A stretch of 64,000 bases of DNA from Glycomyces harbinensis (GTDB taxonomy: Bacteria > Actinomycetota > Actinomycetes > Mycobacteriales > Micromonosporaceae). The stretch spans positions 62,001 through 126,000 of the forward strand of contig NZ_FNAD01000008.1 in the NCBI RefSeq assembly GCF_900101745.1. Direction: 5' to 3'. Both the position numbers and the translations under genes were made by a program. This document shows, piece after piece, positions 42,331-51,373 of this stretch (positions are counted from its first letter, which is position 1; every line of letters starts with the position of its first letter). The notes beneath the pieces were generated by a model. That model searched no databases, was not told the origin of the DNA, and was given only the letters and a program-made list of their open reading frames with translations.

Positions 42331-43592
42331 GCGCCGCCGCGCACGGCTTCACCGGCCCCGGGGACGTCGACCCGGAGCCGAACGCCGCCTACCGCGACGC
42401 GAACGGGTGCCGCCACGAGGCGCCCGGCGCGCCGCCGATGCGGTACGCCTCGATCCGCGACTACCGAAAGGGCCGGTCCGCGACGGCCGAGCCGAGCGCG
42501 GGCAACGGGCTCCTCGACGTCCTGGTGTGCACCGCGGAGTCCTTGGACGCCACCGGGGTCCTCCTGCTCGACGGCGTCCCGGTCGCGGCCGGGGACGGCC
42601 GCTACCAGGTCGACCTGCCGCCCGGGCCCCACCGGCTCGGCGTGCAGGGGCAGGACGGCGCCAGCGCGGAGTTCACGCTCGCGCCAGGCGAACGGGTCCA
42701 CTTCACGACCGGGCAGGGGGTCGCGGTCCGCCACCAGGTCGAGTTCCGGACCCAGCTGTACCGGGTGCGGGACGCGTCCGATTTCGTCCCGGTGCTCTCG
42801 CAGGGCGCCGCGAGCCGGTCCGGCGCCGGGTGCCTGACCGCGGTCGCGGGCCTGGCGGTCGTCGTCGGGATCGTCATCGCCATGCAGTTCGTCGACGACG
42901 GCGGCGCGGTCGGGCTCACGCTCAGCATCATCGCGACGGCCGCGGCCGTCGCGCTCATCGCCGGGACCGTCGTGGCGCTGCGCCAGAGCGGGGGACTGCA
43001 CAAGAGCGCCAAGGCGAATCGGCTCGCGTCCGAGCGGGTCGCGACGGGCGCGCCGGGGCCGCTGACGGGTCCGGCGGTCGCGTTCCCCTCGCCGCAGGAC
43101 GCCCGTGAATGGGCCGCGGGGCGCCGGGTGCGCGGGCCGCTGGTCGTGTTCGACCTGTTCTTGTACCGTCTCGCGCGCCGGGCCGACGGCACCGTCTCGT
43201 ACACGGGCGTCGGGGAGGCGCTCGCGCTGTCGCACGCCGAGGGGATCCGGTGCCTGATCGACGGCACCGAGGTGCCCGGCGACTGGGCCGCCTGGCATTA
43301 CCCGCTCGCCGAGGGCGAGCACCGCTTCCGCGTTGAGTACGGCGCTGTCGAGGACGGCGGGGCCCACTGCGAGTTCGACGTCGAGGTCCCGTCGGTCGAC
43401 GACATGGCGGTGGTGCACGTGCCGGTGCGGGTCTTCCGGGTCTGGGACGAGCCGACCCGGTCGTTCACGGCATTGCCGCCGCGGATCGCGCACCGGGTCA
43501 CGAAGCGCGCCAAGGGCATCGTGGGCAAGACGTACGTGAACAACGGCGACCCGGACGACTGGGTCCCGCCGCGGCTGTGGCCGAAGGACTGA
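42327..43592 (+). CDS. Two-TM protein with paired beta-sandwich domains, copy B
   Basis: The 421-aa paralogue of 38683-39942 and 48904-50424 has a domain with VLLLDGVPVAAGDGRYQVDLPPGPHRLGV (about residues 75-110), two helices (about 170-190 and 200-220), and a second domain with LIDGTEVPGDWAAWHYPLAEGEHRFRV (about 310-340). The C-terminal region is basic (RIAHRVTKRAKGIVGK). It is the only gene of region 4 on the plus strand. The start may be translationally coupled to a small ORF at 42220. Function is unknown. Confidence 0.6.
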   Translation: MSAAAHGFTGPGDVDPEPNAAYRDANGCRHEAPGAPPMRYASIRDYRKGRSATAEPSAGNGLLDVLVCTAESLDATGVLLLDGVPVAAGDGRYQVDLPPGPHRLGVQGQDGASAEFTLAPGERVHFTTGQGVAVRHQVEFRTQLYRVRDASDFVPVLSQGAASRSGAGCLTAVAGLAVVVGIVIAMQFVDDGGAVGLTLSIIATAAAVALIAGTVVALRQSGGLHKSAKANRLASERVATGAPGPLTGPAVAFPSPQDAREWAAGRRVRGPLVVFDLFLYRLARRADGTVSYTGVGEALALSHAEGIRCLIDGTEVPGDWAAWHYPLAEGEHRFRVEYGAVEDGGAHCEFDVEVPSVDDMAVVHVPVRVFRVWDEPTRSFTALPPRIAHRVTKRAKGIVGKTYVNNGDPDDWVPPRLWPKD

Positions 43593-43774
43593 GCCGCCGC
43601 AGCGCTAACGGAACAAGTCGACGCCCGAACCGTCGGCGACCACGATCAGTGGCACCTGCCGACGGGCTTGGGTCGTCGGCGCAGCCGCTCCGCAGACCGG
43701 AGCCATTCGCGCTCCAGCAGCGTGCGCGAGTCGCGCAGCCGGGTCATGCGTGCTCTGATGCTGTGCGGTACGCG

Positions 43775-43809
43775 AACGGCCGGGCCCGCACTTCGCGGGC
43801 CCGGCCGTT
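43775..43809. terminator. Bidirectional terminator between convergent genes
   Basis: A perfect 15-bp stem AACGGCCGGGCCCGC / GCGGGCCCGGCCGTT with loop ACTTC lies between copy B (ending 43592) and the convergent large protein gene (ending 43817). Its outer AA/TT gives a short U-run in both directions. Confidence 0.75.
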
Positions 43810-43816
43810 TCAAGTA

Positions 43817-45499
43817 CTACGCGTAGGGGTCTTCGTTCTCGTTCCCGATGCCCCAGACGTCGTCGTCCTCGGTGAGCCAGGTGTTCGTCTCCTGGCCGTC
43901 TTCACCGGTGCCGCCCATGCCGCGACCGCCGCCGGCGCCCATCATGCCGCCCATGCCGCCCGCTCGGCCGCCGCCTGCGCCTGCTCCGCGACCGCCCGCA
44001 CCGGCGCCACGGCCGCCACCGCCGGCTCCGGCACCTGCGCCGCGACCGGCGCCGCCGGCACCCATCATGCCGCCCATGCCGCCGCCGGGCAGACCTCCAC
44101 CGGGGAGACCGCCACCGCCACCGCCAGGACCGCCGCCGGGCAGGCCGCCACCGCCGCCAGGACCGCCGCCGGGAAGCCCGCCACCGCCGAGACCGCCACC
44201 GCCGGCGAGACCGCCGCCGATGTCGTCAGGGTCGGGCGACGTCGGCGACCACGGGTCGTCGTCGAGCCCGCCCGAGTCGGGAAGGTCCGGCGTCGTAGGC
44301 CTCGTCGGCGTCCCGATGTCGCCCGGACCGTTCGTGTCGGAGTCCGGCATCGTCGGGGTCGTCGGCGTGAGCCCCTTGGGCGCGCCGGGCTTGTCCATGT
44401 CGCCCAGTCCGGGAGGCGAACCGCCGCCGGGAGGCGAACCGCCGTCGAGGCCGCCGCTTCCCGGATCATCGACGTTCCCGCCCTCGTTGAAGGCGGTCGG
44501 TTCTGACGTCTTGGCATCGGTCTTGATCTCCGATACCGCCAAGTCGGTGTTCTCGTGGCGGTCGGTGATGTCCTCGTTGACCTGGGTGGCCTGCGCCTGG
44601 AGCTGGTCCTGGCCGTCGGTGCCCAGGCTGTCGGTCGCGTCCTTGGCGTACTCGTCGGCACGGGTCCGGGCGAGTTCCTCGCCCTTCATCCCGTCCTCTT
44701 CGTAGTCCGGGTACTGGTTCGTGTGATCGATGTACATGTTGTAGATGCGCTCGCGCTCATCTTGGACTTCATCGATGATGGTCGGTTCGAAACCGGCCCA
44801 CTCCATCGCGACCTTGGTCTCGTCGTCCGGAAAGACCTCGCACGCCGGGAAGTACGCCGGACGGATGTGGATCTTGTGCGAGCAGGCGGCAGCGTCCTCG
44901 AGGTGGAACTTCGGCGAGGGGTACACGCACTCGTTGCCGCCCTGCTGGCTGTAAATGCTCTCGGCCTTCTCGTCGAGGATCTTGACGGCGCCGCCTACGG
45001 TGTTCTCCTCACCCCAGACGTCGGCGAGAACGGTTCGGGCATTCTTGATGACCTTCTCGACCTGCTCCTCGAAGGCGTCGTAGTCCTCGCCCTTCCAGTC
45101 CTCGGACAGGGTGGAGAGCCCGGTCTTCAGATCATCCGGCACCACCGAAAGCGAGTGGTAAAGGGTCTTCCACTCTGAACTGATGAAGTCGATCGAGTAC
45201 TCGTCGGGGGTAGAAGGTCGGAGCGAGGCCACAAGCGAGGCGACGGACTCGCCGTTCGGCAGGGCGTAGGACTGGATGTCGCGGGCAGGCGTGATGCTGG
45301 CGGTCTGGCCGGCTTTGGGAACCGCCGACATGAGCCGGAGCCAAGCCTCCTCAGCAGGATCCACCTCCTTCGCCGTGCACTCGCCGAGGCCGCAGGTCGG
45401 CGTCTTCATCAACTCATTGATGCGAGACTCGATCGCGGACTTCTCCATCCCGACCGCGGCGTCTCCATAGTCTTCCCGCGCGAAATCTTCTTCTGCCAT
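43817..45499 (-). CDS. Large WXG100-related protein with Gly-rich tail ending in DPYA
   Basis: The 560-aa protein has an N-terminal Cys pair region (TCGLGECTAKE), a WxG motif at residues 135-137 (EDWKGEDYD) within a helical domain, then a cysteine-containing beta region (ECVYPSPKFHLEDAAACSH), a Pro/Thr/Asp-rich linker and a strongly Gly-rich stretch (about 410-530). The end VWGIGNENEDPYA is shared with the paralogue 47239-48804. It lies right after a lipoprotein gene. A secreted or surface-exposed role is inferred from similar modules. Family function is unknown. Confidence 0.6.
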   Translation of the reverse strand: MAEEDFAREDYGDAAVGMEKSAIESRINELMKTPTCGLGECTAKEVDPAEEAWLRLMSAVPKAGQTASITPARDIQSYALPNGESVASLVASLRPSTPDEYSIDFISSEWKTLYHSLSVVPDDLKTGLSTLSEDWKGEDYDAFEEQVEKVIKNARTVLADVWGEENTVGGAVKILDEKAESIYSQQGGNECVYPSPKFHLEDAAACSHKIHIRPAYFPACEVFPDDETKVAMEWAGFEPTIIDEVQDERERIYNMYIDHTNQYPDYEEDGMKGEELARTRADEYAKDATDSLGTDGQDQLQAQATQVNEDITDRHENTDLAVSEIKTDAKTSEPTAFNEGGNVDDPGSGGLDGGSPPGGGSPPGLGDMDKPGAPKGLTPTTPTMPDSDTNGPGDIGTPTRPTTPDLPDSGGLDDDPWSPTSPDPDDIGGGLAGGGGLGGGGLPGGGPGGGGGLPGGGPGGGGGGLPGGGLPGGGMGGMMGAGGAGRGAGAGAGGGGRGAGAGGRGAGAGGGRAGGMGGMMGAGGGRGMGGTGEDGQETNTWLTEDDDVWGIGNENEDPYA

Positions 45500-45501
45500 G
45501 A

Positions 45502-46245
45502 CTAGAGCCCACTCTCTTTCTTGGCGAGGAGGTCAGCATGCGTCTGGGGCGCATATTCGTTGAAGAGCCAGTCGACCAGCTCCTCATTCGTGAAGGGGTA
45601 GGTCGGATCCTCACCGATCTGAACGCCGGGGTCCTCGGTGTAGTCGAGGAACACGTAAAGGATCAGATCGCCCTTTCGGGCGATGAAGTCGACAACGTAT
45701 CCGACGCTCGTGTCGGCCGTGTAGAAGTAGCTCTCGTCCCAGTCGCCGCTGAGCTCGCCTTCCTGCGGGTTCTCGTACTCCAGCCCGCCGGTCTCGATCG
45801 ACTCCTTGAGCTGGTCGACACGGCCTTGGAAATTCTCCGCCGCTTCGTCGTCCGAGTCCCACGGCACGCCGCCGACATCGATGTTCGTGTCTCCGGGAAA
45901 CTCCCTGCCAGCATCGTTCGTGTAACCAGGCAGGTCGGCCATCGCACCGCAGTTGAACGCCTCACCGTCGAGACCGCCCGGGACATCGCTGGTCACCAGT
46001 CCGCTGGTTCCAAGACCGGTGACACCCATGAAGTCCTGAATCGACTGGATGTCATCGAACGCTTCGCAGCCATCCCACTCCAGCATCACGCTGTACGAGC
46101 CGACCTCGGATCCACCGTCACTGGAACCGCCGTTGTCGTCCCCGTTGCCCGGGGCCGGCAGCTCGTCGCCACCGCATCCGGCCAAGAGGAGACCGGCGGC
46201 GCCTAGCGCGGCGAAGCCCTTGATCAGAGTCAGGTTTCGAGTCAC
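45502..46245 (-). CDS. DUF3558-like lipoprotein
   Basis: The 247-aa protein starts with a GTG (46245), with AGAGGA upstream. It has an N-terminal signal with lipobox LLLAGC at about residues 19-24, so it is attached to the outer face of the membrane. A Ser/Gly/Asp-rich linker follows, then a globular domain with a conserved disulfide-like Cys pair (C-E-A-F and N-C-G) resembling DUF3558, a family of actinobacterial lipoproteins. It sits 2 nt upstream of the large Gly-rich protein gene and 47 nt downstream of the ESX-like small gene. Confidence 0.65.
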   Translation of the reverse strand: MTRNLTLIKGFAALGAAGLLLAGCGGDELPAPGNGDDNGGSSDGGSEVGSYSVMLEWDGCEAFDDIQSIQDFMGVTGLGTSGLVTSDVPGGLDGEAFNCGAMADLPGYTNDAGREFPGDTNIDVGGVPWDSDDEAAENFQGRVDQLKESIETGGLEYENPQEGELSGDWDESYFYTADTSVGYVVDFIARKGDLILYVFLDYTEDPGVQIGEDPTYPFTNEELVDWLFNEYAPQTHADLLAKKESGL

Positions 46246-46292
46246 GTCGGTGAGTCCTCTCTTTCGGTCGCCCGGATGCCTGCTGACCACTG

Positions 46293-46616
46293 TCACAATG
46301 CGCCTTCGTAGTCGGCTGCGCTCTGCTGGTCCGTCTCTTCGTGCAGATTGCCGGACTCTTCGAGGGTGTCGATGATGCCGTGCAGGGATTCGCGCAGCGC
46401 CTGGAGGTTTTCCCAAGTTGTCGTGTGGAAGGTCTCGTAGCTCCCCCGCGCCGCGTCCGAACCGGCCATGGCACCGAAAGCGGGCATCTTGCCGAGCACT
46501 TCGCCATTGCGGAGTTTCGGGATGATCTCGTTCTCGACGATGTCGAGCTGCGCTTGGACCTTCGTGCGGTAGGCGCGAAGCGCCTCCGGGTCGACTTGCT
46601 TGCTAGTGGACGCCAT
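46293..46616 (-). CDS. Small helical ESX-like protein
   Basis: The 107-aa protein has two long helices joined by a turn (about residues 40-48), the size and shape of ESAT-6/WXG100 proteins. It is clearly paralogous to 46886-47224: compare WENLQALRESLHGI with WRNLQYLRGTLYGL and EIIPKLRNGE with EIIPTLRDGD. It lacks the exact WxG turn. AGGGAATGCG precedes the ATG. A perfect palindrome lies 24 nt upstream. Confidence 0.6.
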   Translation of the reverse strand: MASTSKQVDPEALRAYRTKVQAQLDIVENEIIPKLRNGEVLGKMPAFGAMAGSDAARGSYETFHTTTWENLQALRESLHGIIDTLEESGNLHEETDQQSAADYEGAL

Positions 46617-46639
46617 CGCATTCCCTGTCTGTGAGTCCA

Positions 46640-46652
46640 GTACCTGCGGTAC
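46640..46652. promoter_or_regulatory. 13-bp palindrome upstream of the ESX-like gene
   Basis: GTACC-TGC-GGTAC is a perfect inverted repeat 24 nt upstream of the gene start at 46616. It could be an operator for a regulator outside the window, or chance. Confidence 0.35.
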
Positions 46653-46885
46653 GTTCCCCCGACGTGCGGTCTGACGCCATCGCGCGAGGACGCGAGCGGT
46701 TCAGGGCGGAACCTGCAAGCTGCGTTGCGTCCTCGGGGGGATTACGCGGGTCTCGGGTATAAGTTCACCGACCACGTTAGCAGGAGTGTGCAAACCGTGT
46801 TCCCCCTGAATGATTGCATCGATACGGGGCGTGACCGCAGCTCACGGACAGGTCCGCGCACCGGTCACGCCCGCTGCCGATCCGT

Positions 46886-47224
46886 TCAGGCGTACAGGTC
46901 GTCGCCGTCGGACATGCGCAGCATGTCGGTGGCGACCTCCTGGTCGACCACGCCGCCGCTGTCGATCGCCGTCTGGAGTCCGGCCATCAGCCCGTACAGG
47001 GTGCCGCGCAGGTACTGGAGGTTGCGCCAGGACGTCGCGTGGAACTCGGCGTACTCGACGGCCGCGACCTCGGAGGCGCCGGGCGCGCTGCCGAAGGCCG
47101 GGGCCTTCTTCAGGTCGCCGTCGCGCAGTGTCGGGATGATCTCTTGCTCCAGCTCTTCGAGCAGGTCGCCGAGGAACTGGCGGTACCGCTCGAGCGCGGC
47201 CGGGTCGAAAGCGCGCGTGGCCAT
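46886..47224 (-). CDS. Small helical ESX-like protein with DDLYA tail
   Basis: The 112-aa paralogue of 46293-46616 has the same two-helix plan (EIIPTLRDGD...SWRNLQYLRGTLYGL) and the C-terminus GDDLYA, which resembles the DPYA ends of the two large proteins next to it. A 14-nt gap separates it from the large protein upstream in the direction of transcription. It would probably be exported or bind the large partner. Function is unknown. Confidence 0.6.
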   Translation of the reverse strand: MATRAFDPAALERYRQFLGDLLEELEQEIIPTLRDGDLKKAPAFGSAPGASEVAAVEYAEFHATSWRNLQYLRGTLYGLMAGLQTAIDSGGVVDQEVATDMLRMSDGDDLYA

Positions 47225-47238
47225 GCAGGGCTCCTTCT

Positions 47239-48804
47239 CTACGCGTAGGGGTCGTCGTCCTCATTGACGAAGCCCCACATGTTCTCGTCCTCGACCAGGT
47301 CGACGTCGGGTTCGCGTTCGTTGCCGTCCGTGGGCATGCCGGCCCCGGCCGCGCCGGCGCCGCCGCCCATCATCGCGCTGGTGCTCCGGGAGGCCCCGGC
47401 TGCCGCGGTGCCGCTCACCGCCGCCCCGGCCGTGGTGGCGCCGAAGGTGGCGCCGCCGCCGACCGTGGCCGCGCTGTTCGCCGCGGGGGCCGCCGGTGAA
47501 GGGCCGAAACCGCCCGTGGCGGACCTGGGGTCCCCCGCGAGGGGGCCGGCGCCGGCCAGGCCGCCGCCGGGCTTCTCGTCGTCCTCCTCCTCTTCGGCGG
47601 GGGGTTCCTCGGCGACCGGGGCCTCGCCCGCGGGCGGGTCCAGGGACGGGTCCTCGCTGGCGAGGGGCGCGCTCGTCCCGGTGGGCTGGTCCATCGGCGG
47701 CGGTTCGAGGTCCATGTACGCGGGGTCGGCCGAGGCCGGGTACTCCTTGTCGCTGCGCACGGTCCGCACCGACCGGTCCTCGCCGTCGGTGTCGGCGCTG
47801 CGCTGGTCGATGTCCTCGTTGATCTCGCCGTGCCGGGCGTCGTAGGCGCCCCAGCTCTGGTCGACGCGGGTCCCGTAGTGCTCCATCGCGTCGGCGACGG
47901 CCAGCTCTTTGGCCTCTTCCACGGTGAGGCCCTTGGGATCCAAGCCGTCGCGTTCGATGTTGACGGGGCTGGAGTAGAAGTCGACGTAGTGGACGATGCG
48001 CTCGTCGATGTAGTCGATGATCTCGGTCGCGAGCTCGGACTCGGCCCCGCCGAGGGCGAGCACGTGCTCGGCGTCCTGGCAGGTGTACTCGATGCAGTCG
48101 CCGTGCCACCAGGCGGGCCTGACGTGGACCGCGACCCAGCTGTGCCAGTCGCCGTCGATCCAGAACTGCGGTGCGGGGTAGGGGATCTCGCCGGAGTCGC
48201 CGCCTTGGAGGGAGTAGAGCGCCTCCTGGGACGACTGGAGGCTCGAGACGGTCGCGTCGATGTCGTCGACGAGGTCGTCGACCAGTTCGCGGGTCTGCCC
48301 GCACGCGGCCTCGAAGGCCTCGAAGTCGGCGCCGGACCAGCCTTCGGAGAGGCCGGTGAGGTTCGACTTGATCTGCTCGGACCAGTCGGCGAGGCGCCCG
48401 GCCACGTTCTCGCTCCAGGCGTTGCGCAGGCGCTCGATCGAGTGCGCGTCGGTGTACTCGGGGCGCACGGCGCCGACGGCGGCCCGGAAGTCGGCCTCGG
48501 TCGGGAAGGACATGCCCGATTCCTTGGGGCGCAGCCGGTAGAGCTGGCGTTCGACCGGGACGGCGGAGACGAGCTGCTGCCAGCCGATCTCGCCCGGGTG
48601 CGCGGTCGGGTTGGCGCACTCGGGGTTCGAGCAGCCCGGCCGGGCCGGGGCGCACTCCTCGGGTGCCGGCGCGTCGATCCCCGAGTCGGTCTCGGCGGGC
48701 GGAGGGGGCGGGGGCGCGCCCTGGACGTCGCCGAAAGCGGGGGCCGCAGAGGCCGGGGCGGCGGCGTCGAGCCCCTGGTAGGACTCGAGCGAGTTGTCGC
48801 TCAT
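47239..48804 (-). CDS. Large WXG100-related protein with Pro/Gly-rich tail, paralogue
   Basis: The 521-aa paralogue of 43817-45499 shares the N-terminal Cys-containing segment (CSNPECANPTAH), SAVP motif, WSG at residues 156-158, the ...YP.PQFWIDG / RPAWW region and the end DENMWGFVNEDDDPYA. Its linker is Pro/Glu/Ala-rich rather than Gly-rich. The ATG at 48804 is downstream of GAGG. The two paralogues flank the pair of small ESX-like genes and the lipoprotein, so the five genes look like one functional unit. Confidence 0.6.
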   Translation of the reverse strand: MSDNSLESYQGLDAAAPASAAPAFGDVQGAPPPPPPAETDSGIDAPAPEECAPARPGCSNPECANPTAHPGEIGWQQLVSAVPVERQLYRLRPKESGMSFPTEADFRAAVGAVRPEYTDAHSIERLRNAWSENVAGRLADWSEQIKSNLTGLSEGWSGADFEAFEAACGQTRELVDDLVDDIDATVSSLQSSQEALYSLQGGDSGEIPYPAPQFWIDGDWHSWVAVHVRPAWWHGDCIEYTCQDAEHVLALGGAESELATEIIDYIDERIVHYVDFYSSPVNIERDGLDPKGLTVEEAKELAVADAMEHYGTRVDQSWGAYDARHGEINEDIDQRSADTDGEDRSVRTVRSDKEYPASADPAYMDLEPPPMDQPTGTSAPLASEDPSLDPPAGEAPVAEEPPAEEEEDDEKPGGGLAGAGPLAGDPRSATGGFGPSPAAPAANSAATVGGGATFGATTAGAAVSGTAAAGASRSTSAMMGGGAGAAGAGMPTDGNEREPDVDLVEDENMWGFVNEDDDPYA

Positions 48805-48903
48805 GGGTACTCACCTCGCGGCGGAAGAGGGGTGACAGATGCCCTTCACGGTAGCAACATGGCGCCATCGAAGGGAACCTCCCGAGCCGCCGCTTCCCGG
48901 GCT

Positions 48904-50424
48904 TCAGCGGTCGGGACGCTCCCAGTAGCGCCCGGTGAGGGCGCGGCGCAGGCCGCCGCGGACGTCGGCTCTCGGGGCCGGGCGGGTCTCGGCGGCGGGG
49001 GCGGGTCCGAGCCGGTCGATGCGGCAGCGCCAGCGGTGCAGCAGGGGTTCGGCGGGGTCGGGGACGGCGGTGACCTCGACCGCGAGGTCGACGCGGGCGA
49101 CCTGCCCGGCCGCGAGGTTGACGGTGGCGCTGCGGGTCTCGGCGGGTTCGGCCGGTCCGCTCAGGGGCATCGGGGCGGCCGGGGTCCGCACGGTGAGGCG
49201 GTGCGAACCGGGGGGAACCTCGATCCACATGCGGGTCCAGGTGGCGGCGACCGGAACGCCCGCGCCCGGGTCCGCGGGGCCGAGCGTGATCTCGGGCGGG
49301 GGCACGGCGAACCGGTGCCGGATCGGGACGAGTTCCCCGAGGTCGTCGAGCGCGCGGCGCTGCGGGCCGCTGATCCGCGACTGCCCTTGCGGCAGTTGCA
49401 GTGCCAGTTCCGCAGAGGTCAGGTCGGCTTTGACGAACCGCGCGTCGACCAGAATCGCGGCCGCCCCGTGGCCGAGCTCGGGCAGCGGCCCGGCGGGGTC
49501 GAGGATCGCGGGACGGAGGACGCGGCCGGAACCGGCTCGCGGGTCGGCGCCCGGAACCTGAAGGAGCGCTTCAGGTGTCTTCAGCGCAGCTTCAGGTTCG
49601 CCGCGGTTGAATCGAAGCGTCGTCCACAGCACCCGAACGGCCCATCCCGCGAGGGCCGCGATCCAGACGGCGGCCCCCGAGAGCAGGGCGGCCGCCGCCG
49701 CGACACCGAAGGAGGCGAGCAGCAGGGACGAGACCACGCCGACGACCAGCGCGAGAAGAAAGAGGTGAAAGCTCCTGCGGCCCCGCGCGTTCGCGGGGAG
49801 GTACTGCCAGAACTCGAGCCGCCCGCGCGGTCCGAGGGTGTGACCGGTGTAGCCCGCGAGCAGGCCGCGGACGGCGCCGGGCTCGTCCGAACGGGATCCG
49901 CTGGTACGTTGCGGCGCAACGGGAGCCTTGGGATTGCCCGCAGTGTCCGCGGTATCGGCGATGTCCTCGGGGAGGCCGTAGGCCCGATGCACGTCGCCGA
50001 GCATCCCAATGTAGTCGAGCGCGGTCGTCGCCTCGGCCTCGATCTCGCAGGCCCGCCAGGTCCGCGAGTGCTGGCTCTGCACCTCCACGAGGTGGCGCCC
50101 GGCGGGCAGCGGCAGTGCGATGCGGCCCCAGCCGGCGGCGACCGGGTCGCCGTCCACGAGGACGACCGGCACCAGGCTCGAGCGCAGGTCGCCCTTGGCC
50201 GCGACCGGGTCGCCGGCGCGTTCGCGCTCATCGATCAGCACGGCGGCTTCGGCGATGGTCCTGGCGGCCGGGCCCCGGCAGTGGCCGACGCGCAGGTCGA
50301 GAACGCCGGTGCTCTCGCTCGGGATCGGGTTCCCGGTCGTGGCCCCGCGCCCCGGGATCGGGGCGATCCGCCAGCCGGGCATCGGGGCCCGGAAGCGGGG
50401 GCTGGCGCCGTCGATCAGCTCCAC
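48904..50424 (-). CDS. Two-TM protein with paired beta-sandwich domains, copy C
   Basis: The 506-aa paralogue of copies A and B has a first beta domain (about residues 75-125, VVLVDGDPVAAGWGRIALPLPAGRHLVEV) and a DUF805-like stretch (GPRGRLEFWQYLPANARGRR), then two helices (about 215-240 and 245-275), and a second domain (about 380-440, VPVAATWTRMWIEVPPGSHRLTV). The GTG at 50424 lies within the end of the upstream gene (10-nt overlap) behind AAGAGG, so it is translationally coupled to the WXG-type protein; an internal ATG is at 50382. Confidence 0.6.
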   Translation of the reverse strand: MELIDGASPRFRAPMPGWRIAPIPGRGATTGNPIPSESTGVLDLRVGHCRGPAARTIAEAAVLIDERERAGDPVAAKGDLRSSLVPVVLVDGDPVAAGWGRIALPLPAGRHLVEVQSQHSRTWRACEIEAEATTALDYIGMLGDVHRAYGLPEDIADTADTAGNPKAPVAPQRTSGSRSDEPGAVRGLLAGYTGHTLGPRGRLEFWQYLPANARGRRSFHLFLLALVVGVVSSLLLASFGVAAAAALLSGAAVWIAALAGWAVRVLWTTLRFNRGEPEAALKTPEALLQVPGADPRAGSGRVLRPAILDPAGPLPELGHGAAAILVDARFVKADLTSAELALQLPQGQSRISGPQRRALDDLGELVPIRHRFAVPPPEITLGPADPGAGVPVAATWTRMWIEVPPGSHRLTVRTPAAPMPLSGPAEPAETRSATVNLAAGQVARVDLAVEVTAVPDPAEPLLHRWRCRIDRLGPAPAAETRPAPRADVRGGLRRALTGRYWERPDR

Positions 50425-51362
50425 TGCACCTCTTCGGGATTGGTGAACTCGTCGGGGGCGTGGTCCTCCCACAGGTTGAGGAGGCCGTCGACCGCGCCGA
50501 GTCCCGGCCCGCCGCCGTCGTAGCCGCTGCCCCATTCGCCGTCGCCCTTGTACAGCGGCGCGATGGCGGAGCCGCCCTGGAGGGCGTGCAGCCCGGGGAC
50601 GACGCTCGCGTGGCGGCCGCCGGAGGTCATCATGAGCGCGTTGAGGCCGTAGACCGCGAAGCCTTCGAGCATGTTCGCGACGCCGGCTCCGGCGATGTCG
50701 ACCGGGCTGACGGGGTTGCCCGCGCCCTTCTGGAACCCGAAGGTGAAGGCGGTGAGCCCGCCGGTGAGCGCGGCGCAGCCGGTCGAGATGGAGATGAGCA
50801 CCGACTCGAAGCTCTTCATGGTGGCCACGAGCGAGGTGGCGACGGTCTGGGCGCTGGCCATGATCGCGGGGGCGCCGGGCGCGGTGAGGACGCCGGCGAG
50901 CGCGGCGAGGTAGGCGACGAGGAAGGCGTCCATGACGACGGTGCAGGCGGTGAGGAAGAGCCAGTAGACGGTGAGCATGACCGCGAAGGCGATGAGCTGC
51001 GTGCCGATGAGGAACGCGGTGACGGCCAGTTCCTGGAGCTGGAGTTTGACGTTGCCGGCGGCCTCGGTGAAGCCGTCGGCGTCGGTGCCGCTCCAGTTCT
51101 GGTCGGTGACCGTGTCGACCTCGGTCTGGAGGGCCTCGGCGGCCTCCATGTTCTTCTCGGCGAGCATGATCCACGCGCCGCCGGCCTTCATGATGTCGCC
51201 GGGGTTGCACTGGTTCATGTACACGCTGGTGGCCATGGCCTGCACGGCGAGACCGAAGACGATCGCCGGCGGGGCGATGGCGACCGCGCAGCTCTTGATG
51301 ACGCCGTTGTAGTACGGCGCCATCTCCTCGCCCGCATCGAAGATGCTCTGTCCTGCCGACAT
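50415..51362 (-). CDS. WXG100-related membrane protein
   Basis: The 315-aa protein has an N-terminal membrane helix (about residues 20-48), a WxG turn at 90-92 (NWSGTDADGF), then three or four membrane helices (about 108-130, 133-160, 190-215) and a Gly-rich C-terminus. It is the equivalent of 39952-41187 in module A. Start ATG 51362 with AGGGGGA upstream. Its stop overlaps the next gene by 10 nt, and the small helical gene is 11 nt upstream. Confidence 0.65.
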   Translation of the reverse strand: MSAGQSIFDAGEEMAPYYNGVIKSCAVAIAPPAIVFGLAVQAMATSVYMNQCNPGDIMKAGGAWIMLAEKNMEAAEALQTEVDTVTDQNWSGTDADGFTEAAGNVKLQLQELAVTAFLIGTQLIAFAVMLTVYWLFLTACTVVMDAFLVAYLAALAGVLTAPGAPAIMASAQTVATSLVATMKSFESVLISISTGCAALTGGLTAFTFGFQKGAGNPVSPVDIAGAGVANMLEGFAVYGLNALMMTSGGRHASVVPGLHALQGGSAIAPLYKGDGEWGSGYDGGGPGLGAVDGLLNLWEDHAPDEFTNPEEVQWS

Positions 51363-51373
51363 TGCCAGTCCCC

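Noticed and set aside
43817-44200. Repetitive GGC/CCG runs that look like a tandem repeat or CRISPR-like array
   Set aside because: They encode the Gly-rich tail of the WXG100-related protein; unit lengths vary and there are no unique spacers.
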